64,000 bases of DNA from Paramicrobacterium humi (GTDB lineage Bacteria > Actinomycetota > Actinomycetes > Actinomycetales > Microbacteriaceae). Shown in pieces: positions 39,464-48,306 of this stretch. The notes beneath the pieces are model-generated. The model saw only the letters and a program-made list of their open reading frames with translations, ran no database searches and was not told the DNA's origin. The stretch spans positions 240,056 through 304,055 of the forward strand of contig NZ_FNRY01000002.1 of the NCBI RefSeq assembly GCF_900105715.1, written 5' to 3'. Made by a program: the position numbers and the translations under genes. The first letter of the stretch is position 1; the number at the start of each line of letters is the position of its first letter.

Positions 39464-39572
39464 CTGTTTTTGGAGTGATCAATGTGGCGAACGTTATCTT
39501 AAATTCGAATGTTTTCGATAGGGTTCCCGTCGGCGTGTTTGCCCGCGCTCCACATCATGGCAAACTCGATCC

Positions 39573-39914
39573 GTGTCTGATTCGAACGAACCGCTCACCT
39601 GGCTGAACCTTCCCGACGTCGCCGAGCAGATCGGCGTGACAGTGAGCCGCGTGCGTCGACTCCTCGAGGACCGCGAGCTGCTCGCGGTACGCCGAGACGG
39701 CGTTCTCCAGGTGCCCTCTCTGTTCTTGCGCGACGGGGCGCCGCTCAAGGATCTCCGCGGAACAGTGATCGTGCTCGCCGATGCCGGTTTCAGCGACGAG
39801 GACGCCATGGTCTGGCTTCTCGAGGAGCAGGACGAGATCGGGGATGCGCCGGTCAACGCGCTGCGCAGCGGACGCAAGTCGGAGGTTCGACGCGTCGCGC
39901 AAGCGCTCGCGTGA
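39573..39914 (+). CDS. Rv2175c-family winged-helix DNA-binding protein
   Basis: 113 residues. N-terminal winged helix-turn-helix (LNLPDVAEQIGVTVSRVRRLLEDRELLAVRRDGVLQVPSLFL, about 10-52), then a small helical C-terminal domain (DAGFSDEDAMVWLLEEQDE). The mycobacterial homologue Rv2175c is a DNA-binding substrate of PknL, which phosphorylates its N-terminal Thr; the kinase encoded 2 kb away may do the same here (inference). GTG start with no ribosome-binding site; CAAACT ends 6 bases before it, so the transcript may be leaderless. Confidence 0.87.
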   Translation: MSDSNEPLTWLNLPDVAEQIGVTVSRVRRLLEDRELLAVRRDGVLQVPSLFLRDGAPLKDLRGTVIVLADAGFSDEDAMVWLLEEQDEIGDAPVNALRSGRKSEVRRVAQALA

Positions 39915-39917
39915 GAC

Positions 39918-41006
39918 TCAGTAATCGCGTCGGCTGACGGCATCCGCCAGTTCGGAGAGTCCGATCACGGCCGAGCTGTCGAGAGGAGCGTCGAGAAGCG
40001 CGCTCTTCGCATCAGCGACAGCGGCGGCGATGCGCTCCTCCAGGCGGTCGACGGCGCCGGTGTCGCGAATCGTCGATTGGAGCAGCGCGATCTGAGCGCC
40101 GGTGAGCTCGGGATCGCCGAGCAGCTCGTCGACGAGGCGCCGCCCCGAGACCGGCAGCGCGAGGCGCGCCATGCCGATGAGGACCGTGCGCTTGCCCTCG
40201 CGCAGGTCGTCGCCGCTCGGCTTTCCCGTCACACGCTCGTCGCCGAAGACCCCGAGGAGGTCATCGCGCATCTGGTACGCGACGCCGAGCGGGAGCCCAT
40301 ACGCGCGAAGCGCCGCGAGCTGTTCCTCGCCTCCGCCCGCGATGAGAGCGCCAAGCGCGAGGGGCGCTTCGACGCTGTACTTGGCTGACTTGTACACGGC
40401 TATCGTCTCTGCCCGCTGCAGCTGTGCCGCATCGTCGTGCATCCCCCAGGCCTGCTCCTCGAGGATGTCGAGGTACTGACCGGCCGTGACCTCCGTCCGC
40501 ATGCGCACGAACTCCGCCCGTGCGCGCTGCGCGGCCGCGCGGTCGTCCAGCGCGTTCAACGCCTCGTCGAGCAATTCGTCGCTCCAGCCGAGAAGCAGGT
40601 CGCCGAGCAGAATCGCGGAGGACCGCCCGTACGCGGCGGCGTCTCCCGACCACTCGGCCTCGCGATGCTGGGCTTCGAACCGGCGGTGCGCCGAGGGCCC
40701 GCCGCGGCGCGTGTCTGAGTTGTCGATGATGTCGTCGTGAACGAGTGCCGCAGCGTGGAAGACTTCGAGCGCCGCCGCGGCCGAAACGATGGGGTCGGAT
40801 GCCGTGGCGGACGCACCCGTGACGCTGCGCCAGCCCTGATAGCAGAACCGGGCGCGAAACCTTTTGCCACCGCTGAGAAACTCCCTTGAGAACAAGGAGA
40901 AGGCGCGGGTCTCATCTGATACTCGGGCGAGAATGGAACTACGACTGGACAGGAAATCGCTGAGTCGATTCTGGACAAGCAGAGGAAGCGTCTGAGGATC
41001 CGGCAC
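39918..41006 (-). CDS. Polyprenyl diphosphate synthase (geranylgeranyl type)
   Basis: 362-residue all-trans isoprenyl synthase. First Asp-rich motif DDIIDNSDTRRGG near 92 and second DDLLGVFGD near 239, with chain-length region VFHAAALVHDD. Probably makes geranylgeranyl or longer diphosphate for menaquinone, carotenoid or lipid tails; the product cannot be read with certainty. GTG start; GTAGCT/TAGCTA lies 5-6 bases upstream, suggesting leaderless transcription. The equivalent mycobacterial neighbour (idsA2) lies in the same region. Confidence 0.88.
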   Translation of the reverse strand: MPDPQTLPLLVQNRLSDFLSSRSSILARVSDETRAFSLFSREFLSGGKRFRARFCYQGWRSVTGASATASDPIVSAAAALEVFHAAALVHDDIIDNSDTRRGGPSAHRRFEAQHREAEWSGDAAAYGRSSAILLGDLLLGWSDELLDEALNALDDRAAAQRARAEFVRMRTEVTAGQYLDILEEQAWGMHDDAAQLQRAETIAVYKSAKYSVEAPLALGALIAGGGEEQLAALRAYGLPLGVAYQMRDDLLGVFGDERVTGKPSGDDLREGKRTVLIGMARLALPVSGRRLVDELLGDPELTGAQIALLQSTIRDTGAVDRLEERIAAAVADAKSALLDAPLDSSAVIGLSELADAVSRRDY

Positions 41007-41089
41007 GTGCCTAGCCTAGCTACACGCATACGGGATAGAATTGACGCACACCTTGAGTCGCATTCGAACTCGCGAGAAGGGGGAAGACG

Positions 41090-41473
41090 ATGCCGCTATC
41101 AGAACAGGAGCAGCGGCTCCTTGACGAGATGGAGCGTCACCTCTACCGAAACGATGCTGACTTCGTGTCAACGACGGGCGATCGACGCGGCCGCCCCTCC
41201 TATCGCAGCATCGCGATCGGCTGCCTCATCGCGCTCGTCGGGGTCGCCGCGCTCGTCACGGGAGTGATCATTCAGCAGCCCATCGTCGGCGTCATCGGGT
41301 TCGTCGTGATGCTCGGGGGAGTGCTCGTGGCCATTTCGCCGTCGAAGCGCTCGGCCAAGCCGGCCGACCTTGGCGCTATGGGCGGGAAGCCTGCCAAGGG
41401 GCGCAAGTCCGGCGGCAGCTTCATGGACCGAATGAACACCCGCTGGGAGCGTCGCCAGGATGGAGAACACTGA
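41090..41473 (+). CDS. DUF3040 membrane protein
   Basis: 127 residues. A short N-terminal charged segment (SEQEQRLLDEMERHLYRND) typical of DUF3040, then two hydrophobic helices (about 40-60 and 63-85) and a basic C-terminus. The function is unknown, but the gene is a conserved neighbour just upstream of mraZ in actinobacteria. ATG start with AAGGGGGAAG upstream. Followed by a strong terminator. Confidence 0.85.
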   Translation: MPLSEQEQRLLDEMERHLYRNDADFVSTTGDRRGRPSYRSIAIGCLIALVGVAALVTGVIIQQPIVGVIGFVVMLGGVLVAISPSKRSAKPADLGAMGGKPAKGRKSGGSFMDRMNTRWERRQDGEH

Positions 41474-41495
41474 GCTCATCGAGCTGACGGAATGA

Positions 41496-41524
41496 GGACC
41501 GACCCTTGGGTCGGTCCTTTTTTT
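41496..41524 (+). terminator. Intrinsic terminator after the DUF3040 gene
   Basis: GGACCGACCC (41496-41505) pairs perfectly with GGGTCGGTCC (41508-41517) over a 2-base gap, followed by a run of seven T. Textbook terminator that insulates the mraZ promoter region. Confidence 0.92.
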
Positions 41525-41552
41525 CGTTAACGCGTCCACCAGCCCTCTGCTC

Positions 41553-41591
41553 CTCCACTCCGCTCCATCGCTGACATCCACTTCGCTCCAC
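41553..41591 (-). promoter_or_regulatory. Putative MraZ operator cluster 1
   Basis: Read on the minus strand, two pairs of TGGA-type hexamers each exactly 10 bases apart: GTGGAG (41586-41591) with GTGGAT (41576-41581), and ATGGAG (41563-41568) with GTGGAG (41553-41558). They lie in the 390-base gene-free region upstream of mraZ; apart from the three clusters and the terminator that region holds nothing I can name. Confidence 0.5.
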
Positions 41592-41690
41592 CGTGCCCGG
41601 AATCGGCGTTTTCGTGCGCTCCACGGCCCTCCCTCTCGGGCCTCGGCGGAACCGGCTCTCGGCCAATGCCCGCTTTTCGGGCCGCTCGCG

Positions 41691-41726
41691 CTCGAATTCT
41701 CGCCAATGCGCTCCAATTCCCTCCAC
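41691..41726 (-). promoter_or_regulatory. Putative MraZ operator cluster 2
   Basis: On the minus strand, four hexamers in strict 10-base phase: GTGGAG (41721-41726), TTGGAG (41711-41716), TTGGCG (41701-41706) and the degenerate TTCGAG (41691-41696). Confidence 0.55.
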
Positions 41727-41797
41727 TCGAGAATTACGCGGGTTTGCGGGGATCCGCGTAGCCATTTTGTCCCCATTTCGAGCCTTGTCCTCGATTT

Positions 41798-41823
41798 GTG
41801 GTCGGTTGTGGAGTAAAGTGGAG
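41798..41823 (+). promoter_or_regulatory. Putative MraZ operator cluster 3, promoter-proximal
   Basis: On the plus strand, GTGGTC (41798), GTGGAG (41808) and GTGGAG (41818), each start 10 bases apart. The last two flank TAAAGT, which could serve as a -10 element of the dcw promoter. It lies 41 bases before the mraZ ATG, a fitting place for autoregulation. Confidence 0.65.
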
Positions 41824-41863
41824 CACATCTCCAACGTTGGCCGGCGAAGAGGGGGAGTGGCTG

Positions 41864-42295
41864 ATGTTCCTCGGCACCTATTCCCCGAAGCTCGACGAGA
41901 AGGGCCGCATCATCCTCCCGGCAAAATTTCGCGACGAACTCGCCGGCGGCGTGGTCATGACGCGTGGCCAGGAGAACTGCATCTACGTGTTCAGCACGCG
42001 CGAGTTCGAGTCGATGCATGAGCGCATTCGCCAGGCGCCCGTCACCTCGAAGCAGGCTCGGGACTACCTGCGCGTCTTCCTCTCGGGAGCGGCATCCGAG
42101 TCGCCCGACAAGCAGAACCGCATCACCATTCCCCAGAACCTGCGCGCCTATGCCGGCCTCGATCGAGAGCTCACCGTCATCGGCGCGGGAAGCCGCGCCG
42201 AGATCTGGGATGCGCAGGCTTGGGAGACCTACCTCGCCGAACAGGAGTCCGTCTTCTCTGAGACCGCGGAGGAGGTGATCCCGGGCTTGTTCTGA
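41864..42295 (+). CDS. mraZ: Transcriptional regulator MraZ
   Basis: 143 residues with two AbrB/SpoVT-like DNA-binding repeats ([17 protein letters not shown] near 10 and [19 protein letters not shown] near 83). MraZ forms rings and binds direct repeats with a 10-base period in front of the dcw operon, usually repressing it. ATG start with GGGGGAG 6 bases upstream. First gene of the division/cell-wall cluster; phased TGGAG repeats lie upstream. Confidence 0.95.
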   Translation: MFLGTYSPKLDEKGRIILPAKFRDELAGGVVMTRGQENCIYVFSTREFESMHERIRQAPVTSKQARDYLRVFLSGAASESPDKQNRITIPQNLRAYAGLDRELTVIGAGSRAEIWDAQAWETYLAEQESVFSETAEEVIPGLF

Positions 42296-42395
42296 TCCCT
42301 CCACGCCGACTCCCAGCCGTTGGCCGCCCTGGCGCACTTCCCCGGTGCCAGGTCGGTACGGATGGGGATCAGTGTGGAGGGCCAGCCCGAAGACC

Positions 42396-43352
42396 ATGGC
42401 GCTAGACGACATTCACACCCCCGTCATGCTCGAACGCTGCATCGAGCTGCTCGAGCCCGCGATCTCCGCTCCCGGCAGCATCGTCATCGATGCGACCCTC
42501 GGCATGGGCGGTCACAGTGAGGCGATGCTCGAACGCTTCCCGCGGCTTCACCTCGTGGGCCTCGACCGCGACCAGGACGCGCTCGGCATCGCGGAGGAGC
42601 GGCTCAAGCGCTTCGCGGACCGGCTCACTCTCGTCCACACCGTGTACGACGACATCGAAGGAGCCCTCGAGCAGGCGGGCGTCGATCGCATCGACGGGAT
42701 CCTTTTCGACCTCGGCGTGTCGTCACTGCAGCTCGATCGAGCCGAACGCGGATTCGCGTACGCGAAGGACGCGCCCCTCGACATGCGCATGGACGCGACA
42801 CGCGAACTCACGGCGGAACGCGTTCTCGCCGAGTACAGCGAGGGCGACCTGCGCCGCGTCTTCCAGAAGTACGGCGAGGAGAAGCTCGCGGCCCGCTACG
42901 CGCGCGCGATCGTCGAGGCGCGACACGGTGGGCCGCTCACGCGATCAAGCCAGCTCGTCGAGGTGCTCTCCGACGCGACGCCGGCAGCGGTGAAGCGCGC
43001 CGGGCACCCCGCGAAGCGCGTGTTCCAGGCGCTGCGCATCGAAGTCAATCAGGAGCTCGTCGCCCTCGAGCGGGCAATTCCCGCCGCGCTCGACGCGCTC
43101 CGCGTGGGCGGCCGGATCGTCGTGCTCGCGTACCAGTCGCTGGAGGACCGCATCGTCAAGCGCGCCCTCGCTGCCCGCACCGTCTCGACCGCACCGGCCG
43201 GCCTGCCGGTCGAACTGCCGGAGCACAGGCCGACCTACCGACTTCTCGTCAAGGGGGCCGAACTCGCCGACGACGACGAGAAGGCCGCAAACCCTCGCGC
43301 GACGCCCGTCCGGCTCCGCGCAGCTGAACGCGTCAGGGAGAACAACGCATGA
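42396..43352 (+). CDS. rsmH: 16S rRNA (cytosine-1402-N4) methyltransferase RsmH (MraW)
   Basis: 318 residues. SAM-binding [20 protein letters not shown] near 30 and [18 protein letters not shown] near 106, plus [12 protein letters not shown] near 210, identify RsmH, which methylates C1402 of 16S rRNA. I chose ATG at 42396; an in-frame GTG at 42372 is possible since GGATGGGG lies upstream of it. The last bases overlap the next gene by 4 (ATGA). Confidence 0.95.
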   Translation: MALDDIHTPVMLERCIELLEPAISAPGSIVIDATLGMGGHSEAMLERFPRLHLVGLDRDQDALGIAEERLKRFADRLTLVHTVYDDIEGALEQAGVDRIDGILFDLGVSSLQLDRAERGFAYAKDAPLDMRMDATRELTAERVLAEYSEGDLRRVFQKYGEEKLAARYARAIVEARHGGPLTRSSQLVEVLSDATPAAVKRAGHPAKRVFQALRIEVNQELVALERAIPAALDALRVGGRIVVLAYQSLEDRIVKRALAARTVSTAPAGLPVELPEHRPTYRLLVKGAELADDDEKAANPRATPVRLRAAERVRENNA

Positions 43353-43930
43353 GCACAGCACTGGCGACAAACGCCCGCCCACTGCGGTCCCCGCAGCTCC
43401 CGGCGCCTTCCCGTCGGCCGCTGAGGGCCGTCAGCCCGCGAACCGCGACGCGGACGCGTCCCCGACTCGCCTACGCCATCACGACCGTCGCGGCCGTATC
43501 GGCGATCGTGGTGGCGCAGCTGCTGCTGAGCGTCTCGCTCGGGCAGGGCGCCTACGAGCTGTCCTCCCTCAAATCGGAGCAGCGCAGCCTCGGTCTTCAG
43601 CAGCAGTCTCTCAATCAGCAGCTGCAAGTGCTCAACTCGCCGCAGTACGTGACAACGAACGCGCAGGACCTCGGCATGGTGATCAACCAGAGCCCGGCGT
43701 ACTTGACGCTCTCGACCGGCGCTGTTCTCGGCACGCCGGGACCGGGCGGCGCGGCGACCGAGCGGCCGATGCAAGACAACCGTGTCCACAACAGCCTGAC
43801 GGGCAAGTTCGCGCCCATCGGAACGGATGTGGAATCGGAAGATGGCGCCACCTCGGGCGAGTCGACGGCTCAGCCGAAGGCGCCGCCGGTAACCTTCGAG
43901 AACGGGCTGCCCTCACCCAACACCCACTGA
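43349..43930 (+). CDS. ftsL: FtsL-like division protein
   Basis: 193 residues. A basic N-terminus, one membrane helix (about 43-66), then a short coiled coil (about 72-95, with [20 protein letters not shown]) and a Pro/Thr-rich tail. Sequence similarity within FtsL is low, so the call rests on topology and on position between rsmH and ftsI. FtsL joins FtsQ and FtsB to activate FtsWI. Start overlaps rsmH by 4 bases. Confidence 0.8.
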   Translation: MSTALATNARPLRSPQLPAPSRRPLRAVSPRTATRTRPRLAYAITTVAAVSAIVVAQLLLSVSLGQGAYELSSLKSEQRSLGLQQQSLNQQLQVLNSPQYVTTNAQDLGMVINQSPAYLTLSTGAVLGTPGPGGAATERPMQDNRVHNSLTGKFAPIGTDVESEDGATSGESTAQPKAPPVTFENGLPSPNTH

Positions 43931-43957
43931 TGTGAGCGCGGCCGCGGAGGAACCCTT

Positions 43958-45736
43958 GTGAAACACGCGAACCGAATCAGCAGACGCCGCGCCGTCGTCG
44001 CCGTCATCTGCGTGCTCGCGGTATTCGCCGCATTCGTCATCCGACTCATCGACATCCAGGTCGTGAGCGCGGCGCAATTGCGTGCGGATGCCGCCGAGAA
44101 GACGTCGAGCGAGCTCGTCGTCTACGGAGAGCGCGGCGACATCGTGGACACGAACGGCACCGTGCTCGCCGGCAGCGTGATGCGGTACGACCTCACCGTC
44201 GCGCCGGTCAACGTGAACGCGTTCAAGCGCACCGACGACAAGGGAAAGACCGTGAAGGTCTCCGTCGAGCAGGCCGCGTCTGAGATCGGGAAGATCGTCG
44301 GAAAATCCGGAAAGGACATTCTCGACATCGTCAACGGCGCTCTCGATGAGAACCCCGATTCGCTGTACGCGCTCATCGCGACCTCCCTCGACGTCGACCA
44401 GTACCAGGCGATCGTTGACCTCCATATTCCGTGGCTGTACCCCAAGAAGCATCCCGGACGCTTCTACCCGAATGGGGCCATCGCCGGGAACCTCATCGGC
44501 TTCGTCGGCTCGGACGGGGAACCGCTCGCCGGCGCGGAGCGCTACATGAACTCGTGTCTCGCCTCCCAGGACGGGACGCAGGCGTATCAACGGGGCAAGG
44601 ACGGCGTCGCCATTCCCGGTTCGATGCAGACAACCACGCCGGCTGTCGACGGCGGCACTCTCAAGCTGACGATCGACGCGGATCTCGAATGGTACGCCGC
44701 GCAGCGCGTCGCCGAGCAGGTGACCGCGACGAACGCGACGTGGGGAGTCGTTTCCGTCATGGAGGCGAGCACGGGCAAGCTCCGCGCCGTCGCCGAGTAC
44801 CCGTCGGTCGATCCGAACGACGTCGCGGCGAGCAATCCGAACGACCGCGGCTCCCGCGCCTTCACCTGGCCGTACGAGCCTGGCTCCACATTCAAGACGC
44901 TCCTCGCCGCGTCCCTCATCGACGCCGGTCTCGCCGACCCGGCGACGCACGTGCTCGCGGACGGCTGGTACCGGCCGGCCAATGGCGCGCAGATCAAGGA
45001 CTCCTTCGCCCACGGCCCGCTTCCACTCACCTTGACGGGAGTTCTCGCCGAGTCGTCGAACACGGGAATCTCCCAGCTCGGCGAGCGGATGCCCGCGAAG
45101 CAGCGCTACGAGTACCTGAAGAAGTTCGGCATCGGCACGCCGACGGCCGTCGGGTTCCCCGCAGAGTCGGGTGGCGTGCTGCACGACTGGCAGAACTGGG
45201 ACAACCAGACCTACTACGCCACGATGTTCGGCCAGGGGCTCTCGGCCACCGCGATCCAGACCCTCAACGCGTATCAGGCGCTCGCGAACGGCGGCGTGAA
45301 GATGCCCGCCTCGATAATCGAAGGCTGCACGCACCCCGACGGCACGGTGACGAACGTGCCGAGCGAGAAGGGCACGCGCGTGGTCTCGAAGAAGGCCGCC
45401 GACCTGACCGTTCAGATGCTTGAGAGCGTCGTCACCGACGGACACTTCGGAACGACGATGGAAATCCCCGGCTATCGCGTCGCGGCGAAGTCGGGAACGG
45501 CGCAACAGGGCGACGGCTCCGGCGGGCTCAAATCGACATACATCGTCTCCATGACAGGAATGGCTCCCGCCGACAACCCCCAGTACGTCGTTTCGGTGAC
45601 CATCGCGAACCCGACTACCATTAGGTCGTCGGCCGCTGCGGCCCCCACCTTCCAGCAGGTCATGACTCAAGTGTTGAAGTCGTATGGGGTTCCGCCATCC
45701 ACGGAGCCGGCTCCCAACTGGCCAACGCGGTACTGA
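43958..45736 (+). CDS. ftsI: Septal peptidoglycan transpeptidase FtsI (PBP3)
   Basis: 592-residue class B penicillin-binding protein. Cytoplasmic basic tail, one membrane helix (about 12-34), pedestal domain, then transpeptidase domain with all motifs: STFK (Ser310), SSN (about 366-368) and KSGT (near 511). Partner of FtsW in septal wall synthesis. GTG start with CGGAGG 8 bases upstream. The next gene is murF rather than murE. Confidence 0.96.
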   Translation: MKHANRISRRRAVVAVICVLAVFAAFVIRLIDIQVVSAAQLRADAAEKTSSELVVYGERGDIVDTNGTVLAGSVMRYDLTVAPVNVNAFKRTDDKGKTVKVSVEQAASEIGKIVGKSGKDILDIVNGALDENPDSLYALIATSLDVDQYQAIVDLHIPWLYPKKHPGRFYPNGAIAGNLIGFVGSDGEPLAGAERYMNSCLASQDGTQAYQRGKDGVAIPGSMQTTTPAVDGGTLKLTIDADLEWYAAQRVAEQVTATNATWGVVSVMEASTGKLRAVAEYPSVDPNDVAASNPNDRGSRAFTWPYEPGSTFKTLLAASLIDAGLADPATHVLADGWYRPANGAQIKDSFAHGPLPLTLTGVLAESSNTGISQLGERMPAKQRYEYLKKFGIGTPTAVGFPAESGGVLHDWQNWDNQTYYATMFGQGLSATAIQTLNAYQALANGGVKMPASIIEGCTHPDGTVTNVPSEKGTRVVSKKAADLTVQMLESVVTDGHFGTTMEIPGYRVAAKSGTAQQGDGSGGLKSTYIVSMTGMAPADNPQYVVSVTIANPTTIRSSAAAAPTFQQVMTQVLKSYGVPPSTEPAPNWPTRY

Positions 45737-45784
45737 CGCCGAGCGTCAACGCGCTGTGCCACTCACGAAGGAGACATTCGACCG

Positions 45785-47197
45785 GTGATCACACTCACCA
45801 TCGCGGAGATCGCGCAGGCCGTTTCCGGCCGATTCGACCCGGCCGGAAGTCCGGCGACGGAAAGCGACGTCGTCTCGGGCTATGTCGAGACGGATTCGCG
45901 AGAGATTGTCGACGGCGGAATCTTCGTCGCAAAGCCCGGAGAGGCCACCGACGGACACCGCTTCGTCTCGGCAGCGGTCGACCGCGGAGCGGCACTCGCG
46001 ATCGTCGAGCACACGGTCGACACCGTCGTGCCGCAGATCATCGTCGACGACGCGGTCACAGCGCTCGGCGCGCTCGCGGGCGAGGTCATCCGCCGCGTCA
46101 AGGCTTCCGGCGACCTGACCGTGATCGGCATCACCGGATCCAACGGAAAGACCACGACGAAGAATCTGCTCAACGCGATTCTCGCGCCGGACGCAGAGAC
46201 CGTGGCTCCCAAGAACTCGTTCAACAACACGGTCGGCGCACCGACGACGATGCTGCGCGTCACGCCGAGCACCCGCTACCTGATCTCCGAGCTTGGCGCC
46301 TCAGGCATCGGCCACATCGCCCGGCTCGCGGCGCTCGCGACTCCCGACATCGCCATCGAGCTCAAGGTCGGCATGGCCCACGCCGGAGGCTTCGGCGGAA
46401 TCGAGGCCACCGCGCGGGCGAAGACCGAGCTCGTCGAGAGCCTCAGCGAGGACGGCATCGCGATCCTCAATCGCGATGACCATCGCGTCGCGGCCATGGC
46501 CTCCGCGACGTCGGCCCGCGTCGTGTGGTTCGGCGAGCACGCCGACGCCGACGTCCGAGCCAGCGACATCGCCGTCTCCGCACGCGGAACGACCTTCACT
46601 GTGCTGCTCGCCGACGGGCAGAGCGCGACCGTGAACTTCAGAGTGCTCGGCGAGCACCACGTCATGAACGCCCTCGCGGCGATCGCAGCGGCAACCGAAC
46701 TGGGCGTGCCCCTTGACACGGCCGTGGCCCGCATCGAATCGGTGACTCGCGCCGAGCGGTGGCGCATGGAGGTCATGGGCGGTCGTGACGGCATCACGAT
46801 CATCAACGACGCCTACAACGCGAGCCCCGACTCGATGGCGGCGGCGCTCAAGACGCTCGCCCTCATCACGGAGCCTGAGCAACGCACTGTCGCCGTTCTC
46901 GGCGCGATGAGCGAGCTGGGGGAGTACGCCGGCGACGAGCACGACCGGATCGGCCTCATGGCGGTGAGGCTCGGCATCAGCCAGCTTGTCGTCGTCGGGC
47001 CCGAGGCGCGCCGACTGCACATCTCCGCCATCAACGAAGGATCATGGGCGGGCGAGTCGATCTACTTCGAGACGGCCGACGAGGCCTACGACTATCTGCA
47101 CGCGAACCTTCGATCAGGCGACACGGTCCTCGTAAAATCATCCAATTCCGTCGGATTGCGATTCCTCGGCGACCGGCTGGGAGAATTGTTCTCGTGA
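45785..47197 (+). CDS. murF: UDP-MurNAc-tripeptide D-Ala-D-Ala ligase
   Basis: 470-residue Mur ligase adding D-Ala-D-Ala to the UDP-MurNAc-tripeptide. ATP loop [14 protein letters not shown] near 116, central [13 protein letters not shown], and C-terminal [19 protein letters not shown] near 338, which is characteristic of MurF rather than MurE. The start is GTG; AAGGAG lies about 11 bases upstream. The stop overlaps the mraY start (GTGA). In most dcw clusters murE stands just upstream; here only 48 bases separate ftsI and murF. Confidence 0.95.
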   Translation: MITLTIAEIAQAVSGRFDPAGSPATESDVVSGYVETDSREIVDGGIFVAKPGEATDGHRFVSAAVDRGAALAIVEHTVDTVVPQIIVDDAVTALGALAGEVIRRVKASGDLTVIGITGSNGKTTTKNLLNAILAPDAETVAPKNSFNNTVGAPTTMLRVTPSTRYLISELGASGIGHIARLAALATPDIAIELKVGMAHAGGFGGIEATARAKTELVESLSEDGIAILNRDDHRVAAMASATSARVVWFGEHADADVRASDIAVSARGTTFTVLLADGQSATVNFRVLGEHHVMNALAAIAAATELGVPLDTAVARIESVTRAERWRMEVMGGRDGITIINDAYNASPDSMAAALKTLALITEPEQRTVAVLGAMSELGEYAGDEHDRIGLMAVRLGISQLVVVGPEARRLHISAINEGSWAGESIYFETADEAYDYLHANLRSGDTVLVKSSNSVGLRFLGDRLGELFS

Positions 47198-48306
47198 TTG
47201 CACTGCTCACCGCCGGCGCCCTGTCAGGAGCGTTCTCGCTCTTCCTGACGCCGCTGTTCATCCGCCTCTTCCGCAAGCTCGGCTGGGGACAGTTCATCCG
47301 CGACGACGGGCCGCAGTCGCACCATTCCAAGAAGGGCACCGCCACGATGGGCGGCATCGTCGTCATCGTCGGCGTGCTCTTCGGCTACTTCACCGCCATG
47401 TTCATCACGGGCGACCGCATCAGCGTGTCGGCGCTGCTCGTCCTGCTCATGATGGTGGGCCTCGGCATCGTCGGCTTCGTCGACGACTTCCTCAAGACCC
47501 GAAAGCAGCAGAGCCTCGGGCTCGGCGGCTGGGAGAAGGTCGCCGGGCAGGTCATCGTCGCCGCCGTCTTCGCGGTGCTCGCGATCAGCTTCCCGAACAG
47601 CGAGGGGTTCACTCCCGGCTCGACGGCGATCTCCTTCATCCGCGATCTGAAGATCGACTTCCTCGCGCTCACGCAGTGGGGCACGGTCGGCGCCGTCATC
47701 GGCTTCATCCTGTACTTCGTATGGATCTCCTGCATCGTCACGGCCACCTCGAACGGCGTCAACGTCACCGACGGGCTCGACGGACTCGCGACGGGTGCGA
47801 GCATCCTCGCGATCGGCTCCTACGTCGTGATCGGCTTCTGGCAGTACAACCAGTCGTGCTTCAGCCAGGCGCTGCCCCGCGAGCTCGCGTACAAGTGCTA
47901 CGACGTCGTCGACCCGCTCGGGCTCGCTATCGTCGCGTCCGCCATCGTCGGCGCGCTCATCGGCTTCCTCTGGTGGAACACGACTCCGGCCCAGATCTTC
48001 CTGGGGGACACGGGCTCTCTCGCGCTCGGCGGCGCTGTCGCGGCGCTCGCGATCCTGACGCACACCGAGATCCTGCTGCTGTTCATCGGCGGTCTCTTCG
48101 TCATCGAGGCGGGCTCGGTCATCGTTCAGCGCGTGTACTTCAAGCTCACGCACGGCAAGCGCATCTTCTTGATGAGCCCGATTCACCATCACTTCGAGTT
48201 GAAGGGCTGGGCGGAGATCACCGTCGTCGTGCGGTTCTGGATCATCGGCGGCCTCCTCGTGGCCGCCGGAGTCGGCTCGTTCTACCTCGAATGGATCTCC
48301 CGGTGA
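47194..48306 (+). CDS. mraY: Phospho-MurNAc-pentapeptide translocase
   Basis: 370-residue polytopic membrane enzyme making lipid I on undecaprenyl phosphate. About ten hydrophobic helices. Motifs: [23 protein letters not shown] near 28, [11 protein letters not shown] near 90 (catalytic Asp pair), [12 protein letters not shown] near 190, and the HHHFELKGW histidine motif near 330. GTG start inside the murF stop. Confidence 0.97.
   Translation: MIALLTAGALSGAFSLFLTPLFIRLFRKLGWGQFIRDDGPQSHHSKKGTATMGGIVVIVGVLFGYFTAMFITGDRISVSALLVLLMMVGLGIVGFVDDFLKTRKQQSLGLGGWEKVAGQVIVAAVFAVLAISFPNSEGFTPGSTAISFIRDLKIDFLALTQWGTVGAVIGFILYFVWISCIVTATSNGVNVTDGLDGLATGASILAIGSYVVIGFWQYNQSCFSQALPRELAYKCYDVVDPLGLAIVASAIVGALIGFLWWNTTPAQIFLGDTGSLALGGAVAALAILTHTEILLLFIGGLFVIEAGSVIVQRVYFKLTHGKRIFLMSPIHHHFELKGWAEITVVVRFWIIGGLLVAAGVGSFYLEWISR

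Noticed and set aside
39353..39480. Cyclic-di-AMP (ydaO-type) riboswitch in front of the LysM hydrolase
   Set aside because: Such leaders often precede actinobacterial wall hydrolases, but the conserved core is not present in this 128-base leader.
43349..43930. Calling the protein after rsmH a novel gene
   Set aside because: Low similarity is normal for FtsL; topology, overlap with rsmH and position before ftsI explain it.
47676..48302. Upstream open extension of the murD frame over mraY
   Set aside because: Arg/His-rich out-of-frame translation of mraY; murD domain homology begins only after the GTG at 48303.
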